From positions 620,001 to 684,000 of the forward strand of contig NZ_JAPEPT010000005.1 of the NCBI RefSeq assembly GCF_026339995.1: a stretch of DNA of 64,000 bases, given 5' to 3'. The translations under genes were made by a program, and so were the position numbers. This DNA comes from Streptomyces sp. NBC_01481 (lineage in GTDB: Bacteria; Actinomycetota; Actinomycetes; Streptomycetales; Streptomycetaceae). Positions 8,381 to 15,759 of the stretch are shown piece by piece; position 1 is the stretch's first letter; each line of letters begins with the position of its first letter. Under the pieces are notes generated by a model. It saw only the letters and a list, made by a program, of their open reading frames with translations. It had not been told where the DNA came from and did not search any database.

Positions 8381-8422
8381 CTGAGGTTGAACTCGTGGAG
8401 TCGTAGGGGGCGACGGCTCGTG
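8381..8422. mobile_element. Solitary IS630-family terminal end
   Basis: These 42 bases are identical to the reverse complement of 6837-6878, the right end of the IS630 remnant, and are again preceded by TA (8379-8380). Identity stops abruptly at 8423. The sequence beyond is not the rest of the small remnant, so this is a truncated end of a second copy. With the end at 6878 it brackets the low-GC lectin/transferase segment in inverted orientation. Confidence 0.75.
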
Positions 8423-8939
8423 GGTCCTGCGGTAGCACTGGTCGTGGAGCTTGCGTCGGCTCGGTCCTGGCGGCGTGAGCCTGGAATTGATGTTGCGGGT
8501 TGGTCGGGCTCTCCGACCGGACCGCCCCTCATACTGTCCAGGCTCAAGGCCGGTCCGGTCTCAGTTGTCTGAGTGAGCCGCGCAGTCGCGGCAGAGCCCC
8601 GGCCATCCGCCGCGGGGGCAACGGACGACCGGGACTACTACGGGGGCACGGGGCCCCCTTCCCTGCTGGCGGGGGCGCGAGCAGGGCGTCTTGAAGCGGC
8701 GTCAGGCCAGGGCCGCTATCGGTTGTTCCGGCGAGTCGAGCCAGGCGGTTTGCCCTTCCGCAGTCTGTACATGCGATCCCGCTTTCCCGAGTCCATCCAT
8801 CAGGGGACTCGGCCCTCACGATACGAACCACCGGGAGCACCCGGCCTACCGGTGAGCATGTTCAAGCCTTCACCGGAGCCGCTGACCAGCGATCTTGGAT
8901 GTGTCTAAGCAGGCATTGACTTGGGTGTTGTCTTCGCGC
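8423..8939. other. Gene-free accessory stretch with one strong hairpin
   Basis: Roughly 500 bases with no convincing gene on either strand. A perfect 8-bp stem CCGAGTCC/GGACTCGG lies at 8787-8812 with a 10-base loop. Short open frames here have no ribosome site or recognisable domain. It is probably decayed mobile or accessory DNA next to the truncated IS end. Confidence 0.4.
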
Positions 8940-9197
8940 GACCTCAGGCCGCCGCCAAACATCCACTCCGGACCCCTCCTCGCCCAGGACCCCGACGAGA
9001 ACGTCCGCTTCGTGGTCGCCACGCGCCCCGACCTCACCGAGGAACAGCGGGCAGGCATCTACGTCGACTTCGACCTGCGCGGCCACTGCTCCCAGCTCGA
9101 CTGGGTCATGGCGCTGCACGATGACCCCGACGCCATGCGCCGCCTGGCCGCCTCCTCCCACCCCCTCGTGCGCAGAAGCGTCCGCAACTTCGAATAA
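8940..9197 (+). pseudogene. Fragment of a leucine-rich-repeat-variant (LRV) protein
   Basis: The translated stretch PPPNIHSGPLLAQDPDENVR, FVVATRPDLTEEQRAGIYVDF, and LDWVMALHDDPDAMRRLAAS with SHPLVRRSV follows the LRV pattern DPDxxVRxxxAxxPxLTxEQRAG known from Streptomyces LRV proteins. Those proteins are normally several hundred residues with many repeats. Here only about 85 residues survive before a TAA at 9195-9197, and nothing resembling the N-terminus or further repeats is found nearby. It is therefore called a remnant. Confidence 0.6.
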
Positions 9198-9349
9198 TGG
9201 GTGGTCAGGACGACCACGGCCCGGTCCCTGCTGCGAAGCAAGCCGCGCAATGGCGCTGCGCCTGCACGGGGTAGTGCGGCCGCTGCCCCAACCTGCACGG
9301 CCAGGCTGCCTACGGCACACGAAGCCGTCCGCCGCGCCCGCGACCCCGT

Positions 9350-10408
9350 TCACCGGGCAGTGGCCGTCGACGAAATTGTGTGTCTCTCCGCCGCGACCGC
9401 CATTTCGAGGAGCGAGATGTCCGTGCCGCGGGCCGTCACCAGTTGCAGGCCCACCGGACAGCCGTCGCTCGTGAAGCCTGCCGGGATGCTGGCCGCCGGA
9501 TGGCCGCTCAAGTTGAACGCCCAGGTCAGGGCTGTGGAGTAGAGCTCGCCCGGGCCGTCGTGGCCGTGTGGGCGGTTCGGGGTCGCCGGGGTGAGGAGCA
9601 GCTCCGTGTCCGCGAACAGTCCGGCCAGGCGGCGGTCGTTCTCCGCCCGCACGTCAGCGGCGGTCGCGGGCTCCCCGCGCCGGGTCGACTGCCATGCGTC
9701 CTTCGGGTCGAGCAGGGTGAAGGGCCGCCTGTCGACGCGTACGACACCTGCCGACGCCAGCCGGTCCACCGCCGACCGGGCGACCGACTCCACCTCCGGG
9801 TCGGTCTCGGCGTACCCCAGGTCAGGTGACCAGCGCGCCCGGAGCGGCAGGGGCACCCGGACCGTCTCATAGCCGTCCAGGACACACCTCAGATAGGCCC
9901 GCGCGTCCGCCGCCGAGCGGGTCAGCACACCCGCCGACGCCAGGCCCGTCCGGTCTGGGGACGGCAGCAGCCCGTTCGTCGTCTTCAGGCCGAACACCCC
10001 GCACCACGCCGCCGGGATCCGTACCGAACCCGCCCCGTCGCTTCCCGTGGCCAGCGGCACCATCCCCGCCGCGACGGCCACCGCCGAACCCGCAGACGAA
10101 CCGCCCGGCGTACGGTCCGCGCGCCACGGGTTGCGTGTGGGGCCGTGGGCGCCGAGACCCCACGTCTGCCAGTACGTGCCGGGGCCCGGCACCGACGTCG
10201 AGCCGACCGGGACCGCGCCCGCCGCCATCAGCCGCCGGGCCGCGTACGAGCGGATCCCAAAGAGCCCTTTCACCGCGAACGGCACACCGGACAGGGGGAG
10301 TCGGTGATCCGCACGGTGCGCGAGCGCCCGCTCGGGCCAGACCTCGACAAACGCGCTCAGCCCGGGATCGAGCCGCCCGATCCGCTCCAGCGCCTGTTCC
10401 ACCACCAT
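9350..10408 (-). CDS. Amidase signature family hydrolase (short form)
   Basis: 352 residues from ATG at 10408. The amidase-signature catalytic set is visible: PFAVKGLFG supplies the catalytic Lys, and TPGGSSAGSAVAVAAG with ATGSDGAGSVRIPAAWCGVFGLK supplies the cis-Ser/Ser pair. The C-terminus GHPAASIPAGF...PVGLQLV is typical. Usual family members have about 450-500 residues, so a loop region between the signature and the C-terminal third is shortened. The family hydrolyses amide bonds of small carboxamides or peptides. It starts four bases after the PBP gene stop and may be its last operon member. Confidence 0.85.
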   Translation of the reverse strand: MVVEQALERIGRLDPGLSAFVEVWPERALAHRADHRLPLSGVPFAVKGLFGIRSYAARRLMAAGAVPVGSTSVPGPGTYWQTWGLGAHGPTRNPWRADRTPGGSSAGSAVAVAAGMVPLATGSDGAGSVRIPAAWCGVFGLKTTNGLLPSPDRTGLASAGVLTRSAADARAYLRCVLDGYETVRVPLPLRARWSPDLGYAETDPEVESVARSAVDRLASAGVVRVDRRPFTLLDPKDAWQSTRRGEPATAADVRAENDRRLAGLFADTELLLTPATPNRPHGHDGPGELYSTALTWAFNLSGHPAASIPAGFTSDGCPVGLQLVTARGTDISLLEMAVAAERHTISSTATAR

Positions 10409-10412
10409 CCGG

Positions 10413-11870
10413 TCAGTCTCTCAGCGCCGCCTCCATCACCGCCCGGGCGATCGGCGCCGCGCTGCCCCCGCCGCTGATCTCGCCGCGTACTTCGGACGCG
10501 TCCTCGACCACCACCGCCACAGCGACCGCCGGGCGGATCGCGTCCTGCGCCTGGGCCCAGGAGATGAACCAGGCGTACGGCGTGGCGGAGTTGTCGAGCC
10601 CGTGCTGTGCCGTGCCCGTCTTGCCGCCCACCCTCGCCCCTTCGATCGCGGCGTTCTCGCCGGTGCCCTCCTCGACCGCCCTGATCATCAGCTCCTGGAG
10701 CTGCTGGGCCGTCGCCGGGCTCATCGCCTGGCGGTACGAGACCGGGGTGTTCTGCGCGAGCGTGTGGCCGTTCGAGCGGGTCACCCGGTCCACGAGATAG
10801 GGGCGTTTGAGATCCCCGCCGTTGGCGACCGCCGCCGAGACCATCGCCATCTGAAGCGGAGTGGCCGTGGTGTCGAACTGCCCGATCGAGGAGAGCGCCA
10901 CCTGGTCGACGCTCATCCGGCGGTCGAAATTGGATGTGGCGACGGCCGAGGGAATCCTCAGCGACGCGTCGTTGAAGCCGAACCTGCCTGCCGTGTCCAG
11001 CATTCCGGCCAGCCCGACCTGGACCCCGATATGCGCCATCACGGTGTTGCAGGACCACTGGATGGCATACGCGAGGGAGGCATCGCCGCAGCCCCTCGCC
11101 GCGTTGGGGAGCGTGGTGCGGGTCCCGGGCAGGACATACGGATCGGGTGCGCCGCTCGGCTCGTCGACATCGCCGACCACGCCCGAGTCCAGCGCCGCCG
11201 CCGCCGTCACGATCTTGAAGGCGGAGCCGGGCGGATAGGTCTGCCGGATGGCCCGGTTGAGCATCGGCTGATGGCCCGACGCATTGAGCCTCGCCCACGC
11301 GGACTTGACCGGGGGCCCGGTGCCCGAGAGCTCTGCGGGGTCGTACGACGGGCTGCTGACCAGCGCCAGGATCTTCCCGGTCGACGGCTCGATCGCGGCG
11401 ACCGCGCCCCGCCGTCCGCCCAGGCCGTCGAACGCGGCCCGCTGCAGGGAGGGCTTGATGGTGGTGACGACCCTGCCGCCGGGCGATTCGCCGCGGCTGA
11501 TGTCGTTCCAGAAGGGCAGTGGCGCGAGCATCGGGGCCGAGCCGGAGAGGATGCCGTCCTCGGCGTTCTCCAGCAGGCTGGTGCCGTAGGTCTGCGAGGA
11601 GTAGCCCGTCACGGGCGCGTACAGCGGGCCTTGGGTGTAGGTGCGCTCGAAGCGCAGCTGCTGGCCGGAGTCCCTGGAGCCGGTGACGGGCCGGCCGCCG
11701 ACCAGGATGTCCCCGCGAGGATCGTCGTAACGGGCGATCGCCACACGCCGGTTGGCCGGGTTCTTGTCGAGCGAGGTGGCCTCGAGGATCTGCACCCGGG
11801 CGGCGTTGACGAGCAGCGCGGCCAGAAGCAGCAGGCACAGGACGGCGGCCCGCCGGATGTAGCGGATCAC
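10413..11870 (-). CDS. Class B penicillin-binding protein (PbpA-like transpeptidase)
   Basis: 485 residues. GTG at 11870 overlaps the FtsW stop (GTGA), which decides the start. The N-terminal anchor is AAVLCLLLLAALLVNAA (residues 8-24), followed by a dimerisation-like region and the transpeptidase domain. Active-site motifs are complete: SAFK at about 216-219 (nucleophile Ser), SCN at about 273-275 and KTGTAQ at about 417-422. These enzymes cross-link peptidoglycan on the outer face of the membrane with an FtsW/RodA glycosyltransferase partner, here encoded immediately upstream. The frame continues upstream only as a shadow. Confidence 0.93.
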   Translation of the reverse strand: MIRYIRRAAVLCLLLLAALLVNAARVQILEATSLDKNPANRRVAIARYDDPRGDILVGGRPVTGSRDSGQQLRFERTYTQGPLYAPVTGYSSQTYGTSLLENAEDGILSGSAPMLAPLPFWNDISRGESPGGRVVTTIKPSLQRAAFDGLGGRRGAVAAIEPSTGKILALVSSPSYDPAELSGTGPPVKSAWARLNASGHQPMLNRAIRQTYPPGSAFKIVTAAAALDSGVVGDVDEPSGAPDPYVLPGTRTTLPNAARGCGDASLAYAIQWSCNTVMAHIGVQVGLAGMLDTAGRFGFNDASLRIPSAVATSNFDRRMSVDQVALSSIGQFDTTATPLQMAMVSAAVANGGDLKRPYLVDRVTRSNGHTLAQNTPVSYRQAMSPATAQQLQELMIRAVEEGTGENAAIEGARVGGKTGTAQHGLDNSATPYAWFISWAQAQDAIRPAVAVAVVVEDASEVRGEISGGGSAAPIARAVMEAALRD

Positions 11871-13279
11871 CGTTCGTCCTCCAGGTCCAGGGCCGGGTCC
11901 CGCTTCGGGAGCGGGGCGAGTGCGCCCGGCTCGGGCGCTTCGGGGTGCGGTGCGCGGGCCGAGTCGCTGACGGTGATGAGCAGCGCCACGATGATCCAGT
12001 TGGTGACGACGGACGAACCGCCCTGGGCCAGAAAGGGCATCGCCATACCGGTGAGCGGGATCAGGCCCATCACTCCGCCCGCGATCACGAAGACCTGGAG
12101 GGCGATGATCGAGGCGAGGCCGACGGCGAGCAGCCGGCCGAAGGGGTCGCGCAGGGCCAGTCCGGCGCGGTAGCCGCGGGCCACCAGAAGCCCGTACAGC
12201 AGGAAGATCGCGGTCAGGCCGACCAGGCCGAGCTCCTCGCCCGCGGTGGCCAGGATGAAGTCCGACTTGGCGGCGAAGCCGATGAGGACGGAGTGCCCGA
12301 GTCCGAGGCCTTCGCCGAGCATCCCGCCCGCGGCGAAGGCGAAGAGCGACTGGGCGAGCTGGCCTGGGCCCTGGCCGGCCTGGATGGAGGCGAAGGGGTC
12401 GAGCCAGTCCGTGACCCGGCTGTTGACGTGCGGTTCGAGCGAGCCGACGGCGAACGCGCCCGCCCCGGCGAGCAGTAGGCCCACGGCGATCCAGCCGGTC
12501 CGTCCCGTCGCCACGTACAGCATGATCACAAAGAGTCCGAAGAAGAGCAGCGAGGTGCCGAGGTCCCGTTCGAGGACCAGGACGACGACGCTGAGCAGCC
12601 AGATCGCGACGATCGGGCCGAGCACGCGGCCGGTGGGGAGCTGGAGCCGCCAGATCCGGCGGCCGGTGTAGGCCAGGGCGTTGCGGTTGGCGGCGAGATA
12701 CGCGGCGAAGAAGACGGCGAGGAGGATCTTGGCGAACTCGCCCGGCTGGAAGGACAGTCCGCCGATCCGGATCCAGATCTTGGCGCCGTTCACGGCGGGG
12801 AAGAGGATCGGCACGATCATCAGGACCAGGGCCGCGGCGACCGAGAGATAGGCGTACCGCTGCAGCACCCGGTGGTCGCGCAGCAGGACGACGGCGGCGA
12901 TGAACAGGCCGACGCCGACGGTGGACCAGATCAGCTGGGCGGGCGCGGCGACCTCGCCGGGAGTGTCCAGGTCGAGGCGGTAGATGAGCACCAGGCCGAT
13001 GCCGTTGAGCAGGACCGCGATGGGCAGCAGCAGCGGATCGGCGTAGGGGGCGCACAGGCGTACGGCGAGATGGGCGAGCAGGGCCAGGACGCCGAGGCCC
13101 GCTCCGTAGCCCGCGGCATCGGGCGGGACGGCGTTGTTCTTCGTCAGGCCCACGTCGATGTAGCCGTAGACGGAGATGAGGACGGCGCAGACGAGGAGCG
13201 AGAGCTCGACGCCCCGCCGCTTGGGGAGGCGCAGGTCGGGCGGGGGAGCGTCCGCCGGCCTCGTCGTCGTTGCGGTCAT
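11867..13279 (-). CDS. FtsW/RodA/SpoVE-family peptidoglycan glycosyltransferase
   Basis: 470 residues from ATG at 13279 (TATTTRPADAPPPDL); a TTG three codons upstream is less likely. It is a multi-pass membrane protein with the SEDS hallmarks NGAKIWIRIGGLSFQPGEFAKILL, DLGTSLLFFGLF, the catalytic-type loop around AGQGPGQLAQSLFAFAAGG and LGLGHSVLIGFAAKSDFI, and GGVMGLIPLTGMAMPFLAQGGSS. The SEDS family polymerises lipid II into glycan strands, coupled to a class B PBP. That partner is the next gene, overlapping by four bases. It is 63 bases downstream of the sensor kinase gene. Confidence 0.94.
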   Translation of the reverse strand: MTATTTRPADAPPPDLRLPKRRGVELSLLVCAVLISVYGYIDVGLTKNNAVPPDAAGYGAGLGVLALLAHLAVRLCAPYADPLLLPIAVLLNGIGLVLIYRLDLDTPGEVAAPAQLIWSTVGVGLFIAAVVLLRDHRVLQRYAYLSVAAALVLMIVPILFPAVNGAKIWIRIGGLSFQPGEFAKILLAVFFAAYLAANRNALAYTGRRIWRLQLPTGRVLGPIVAIWLLSVVVLVLERDLGTSLLFFGLFVIMLYVATGRTGWIAVGLLLAGAGAFAVGSLEPHVNSRVTDWLDPFASIQAGQGPGQLAQSLFAFAAGGMLGEGLGLGHSVLIGFAAKSDFILATAGEELGLVGLTAIFLLYGLLVARGYRAGLALRDPFGRLLAVGLASIIALQVFVIAGGVMGLIPLTGMAMPFLAQGGSSVVTNWIIVALLITVSDSARAPHPEAPEPGALAPLPKRDPALDLEDER

Positions 13280-13342
13280 GCCTCGCAACGTAGCCGGGGC
13301 TCGGTCCCGGACCCGGTTCCTCAGGTGCCGGGCGGGCCGAAG

Positions 13343-14656
13343 TCAGCCCGTCCGGCCGTGCTCCGCCGCGTTGTCGGCCCCGTCGTCCGTACCGTCCACG
13401 AGCCCTGCGTACTCCGGCAGCGTCAGCCGGGCCACCGCGCCGCCTCCGGGGGCGTTCCAGAAGCGCAGCTCGGCGCCGATCACCGCCGACTGGCCGGCCG
13501 CGATGGTCAGTCCGAGCCCGTGGCCCTTGCTGCCGCCGTCCGTACGGAAGCGCTGCGGCCCGTGATCGAGGAGATATTCCGGATAGCCCGTGCCGTCGTC
13601 GGCGACCGTCACGACAGTGCCGTCCACGGTCAGTACAACCGGCGGCTTCCCGTGCTTGTGGGCGTTGGCGACCAGATTGCCGAGCACCCGTTCCAGCCGG
13701 CGCTTGTCGGTCTCCACGGTCGCGTCGCGCAGGACCCGTATCTCGGTGTCCGTGGCCGAGGCCCGCACCACCCGCTCGGCCAGATACGCGAGCTCGTGCA
13801 CGTCCAGGTCCATCGTCTCGCTGCCCGCGTCGAGACGGGAGATCTCCAGCAGATCCTCGGTCAGCGAGCGCATCGCCCGCACCCGGTCCCGCACCAGCTC
13901 TGTCGGACGGCCCTCGGGCAACAGCTCGGCCGCGGCGGTCAGTCCGGTCAGCGGCGTACGCAACTCGTGCGCCACGTCGGCCGTGAACCGCTGCTCGCTC
14001 AGCAGCTTGCCCTGCAGGGACGAGGCCATGGTGTCCAGCGCGCCGGAGACGGTCGCGACCTCGTCCTGGGGGCGCGAAGGGTCCTTGGTGCGCGGGTCGT
14101 TGACGCGCGCGTCCAGGTCGCCCGCGCTGATCTTCCGCGCGACCTGCGCCGTCAGATGGAGGCGGCGCGTGATCCTGGTGACGGCGAACGCGCCCACCAG
14201 CAGCGTCGCCCCGATGGCCAGCACCGAGGAGCCGACGATCGCCCGGTCCAGGCCGGTGATCGTGTTCGCGCTGGTGGTGTAGTCGACGCGGACGGCGATC
14301 GCCCGCCCGTCGGCCGGGCCGGCCGCCCACATGGTGGGGCGGCCCCGGTAGCTCTCGACCATCGTGCCGCGCTTCCCGCCGACGGCGAGGGCGCGCAGCG
14401 AGTGCGGCAGCCCCGGCGGGTCCACGCCCCCGAACCGGGGCACGGGCTCGCCCGACTCGTATGCACGGGTGACCTCGACCAGCCGGGCCAGCGCCTTCTC
14501 CCGGGCCTGGTCCACCATCTGCCGGGTCACCGATGCGTGCACCAGCGCGCCGAGCATCGCGGCCAGCGCGCAGCACATCACGGTGATGAAGACCGCGGCC
14601 TTCCAGGTGAGGGTCGCGGTCCAGCGGGGGAGCCGGGGCAGCCGTGGCCGTGTCAC
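13343..14656 (-). CDS. Membrane sensor histidine kinase (CseC-like), no adjacent response regulator
   Basis: 437 residues. It has TM1 at about 18-42, an extracytoplasmic sensor of about 100 residues, TM2 at about 142-162, a HAMP region, then the H-box FTADVAHELRTPLTGL with the phospho-accepting His near residue 230. ATP-binding boxes follow: NLVANAHKHGKPP (N), VADDGTGYP (G1) and GHGLGLTIA (G2). ATG at 14656 overlaps the lipoprotein stop (ATGA). A lipoprotein followed by a kinase recalls the SigE-Cse cell-envelope stress locus, but neither a sigma factor nor a response regulator is present here. Downstream FtsW/PBP genes suggest a cell-wall role. Confidence 0.9.
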   Translation of the reverse strand: MTRPRLPRLPRWTATLTWKAAVFITVMCCALAAMLGALVHASVTRQMVDQAREKALARLVEVTRAYESGEPVPRFGGVDPPGLPHSLRALAVGGKRGTMVESYRGRPTMWAAGPADGRAIAVRVDYTTSANTITGLDRAIVGSSVLAIGATLLVGAFAVTRITRRLHLTAQVARKISAGDLDARVNDPRTKDPSRPQDEVATVSGALDTMASSLQGKLLSEQRFTADVAHELRTPLTGLTAAAELLPEGRPTELVRDRVRAMRSLTEDLLEISRLDAGSETMDLDVHELAYLAERVVRASATDTEIRVLRDATVETDKRRLERVLGNLVANAHKHGKPPVVLTVDGTVVTVADDGTGYPEYLLDHGPQRFRTDGGSKGHGLGLTIAAGQSAVIGAELRFWNAPGGGAVARLTLPEYAGLVDGTDDGADNAAEHGRTG

Positions 14657-15360
14657 TGCGGGGCCACCGAGCGCTCGGGCGCGTGGGAGCGTGAGGACTT
14701 GACGCGGACGATCTCGTCACGGGTGGGCAGCATGGCGTGCTGCGGTTCGTCCCAGGACCAGGCGGTGCGGTACTCGTATCCGGGGATGCCCGCCGAGACG
14801 GACCGCATGATCAGGTCCCGGCCCGCCAGATCCACGCTGACGACCTGGTCGGAGGTGGACATGACGCGGGTCAGACCGCCCTTGTCGGGCATGTAGACAC
14901 GCACCGCCGTCTGCTGCTCGGGCATCTTGATGCCGACGATCAGCTCCTCGTGGCCGTCGCCGGTCAGATCGCGGTAGTACGGCGCGAGCACCGGGCAGGA
15001 CTTCGGCTTCTCCTCGCACGTGCCGAGCTGCCGGACGGTCTCCTGGTAGAGGCCGTCGGCGCCGGTGACCTCATCGGGGTGGGCGCCGGCCTCGGCCCGC
15101 ACGACGGTGACGGCGTCGAGTGCGCGGACGTCGTCACCCGGCACCTTGATGCCGGGGACGCGCTCGGTGTCCGTCTCGCCGTAGTCGTTGGGCGGCGCGG
15201 TGACGGGCGGCAGATCCGGCCACAGCCGTACGGGACCGACCGCCGTGGGAGTCGGGCCCGCGCTCTTCATCCGTCCCTCGTCGCCGCAGCCGGCAAGGAG
15301 TACGGCTGCGGACGCCGTGAGCAGCACGGCGTACAACAGGCGGTTCGAGCTCGGGCTCAA
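14653..15360 (-). CDS. Secreted lipoprotein (CseA-like)
   Basis: 235 residues. The start is TTG at 15360, supported by AAGGAG four bases upstream. A lipobox is clear: LLTASAAVLLAGCGDEG, where the Cys near residue 25 becomes the lipid-modified N-terminus. The mature part contains YYRDLTGDGHEELIVGIKMP, a calcium-loop/FG-GAP-like element also seen in CseA-type lipoproteins. It overlaps the kinase gene by ATGA, so it probably modulates that kinase from the outer membrane face. The CseA resemblance is by context and pattern only. Confidence 0.75.
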   Translation of the reverse strand: MSPSSNRLLYAVLLTASAAVLLAGCGDEGRMKSAGPTPTAVGPVRLWPDLPPVTAPPNDYGETDTERVPGIKVPGDDVRALDAVTVVRAEAGAHPDEVTGADGLYQETVRQLGTCEEKPKSCPVLAPYYRDLTGDGHEELIVGIKMPEQQTAVRVYMPDKGGLTRVMSTSDQVVSVDLAGRDLIMRSVSAGIPGYEYRTAWSWDEPQHAMLPTRDEIVRVKSSRSHAPERSVAPQ

Positions 15361-15453
15361 GATTCTCCTTGCCGGGCGTGGCCCGAGGTACGGGTCTTCA
15401 GATGATGCTTCACCGAGAGGGCCGGCGCCCGGCCGGCCTCCCCCCGGGGCCCG

Positions 15454-15759
15454 TCAGTGCTGGTACGGCTGCTGACCGGGCTGCTGCTGCGGCTGCCCGT
15501 ACCCCTGCGCCTGCGGCTGAATGCCCGCGGCCTGCGCCTGAAGCTGCTCCGCCTGCTCCTTGGTGATCCGCTGCTCCATGCCGCAGAAGGTGCACTGCGT
15601 CGAGAACTTCGTCGAGAACGGGAACAGCGGGATGAAGAACAGCGTGAACTTGGTGACGTACTTCCTCAGCGTGTGCGCGGACGGATTGCCGCAGTGCCCG
15701 CACACCAGCGTGAGTATCGCCAGCTGGTAGAGGTAGCCCCTGCTGCCAAAGATGATCAT
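15454..15759 (-). CDS. Small zinc-ribbon protein
   Basis: 101 residues from ATG at 15759 (MIIFGSRGYLYQLAILTL), with GGGAGAG about nine bases upstream; the frame is open 12 codons further up but without a ribosome site. Two Cys pairs, CGHCGN and CTFCGM, bracket a hydrophobic stretch FTLFFIPLFPFSTKF and form a zinc-ribbon knuckle. The C-terminus is Gln/Gly/Pro-rich (QPQQQPGQQP). The family is common in actinomycetes and uncharacterised. Its ATG overlaps the stop of the HEAT-repeat gene (ATGA), so the two are co-translated. Confidence 0.8.
   Translation of the reverse strand: MIIFGSRGYLYQLAILTLVCGHCGNPSAHTLRKYVTKFTLFFIPLFPFSTKFSTQCTFCGMEQRITKEQAEQLQAQAAGIQPQAQGYGQPQQQPGQQPYQH

Noticed and set aside
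8544..8840. Possible group II intron or reverse transcriptase remnant
   Set aside because: Only a hairpin and a short unremarkable frame were found. No domain V sequence or RT motif could be recognised.
10413..14720. A single 1435-codon minus-strand frame spanning the PBP, FtsW and kinase genes
   Set aside because: Only the last third encodes a real protein (PBP). The rest is the alternate frame of FtsW and the kinase, which have full motif sets in their own frames.
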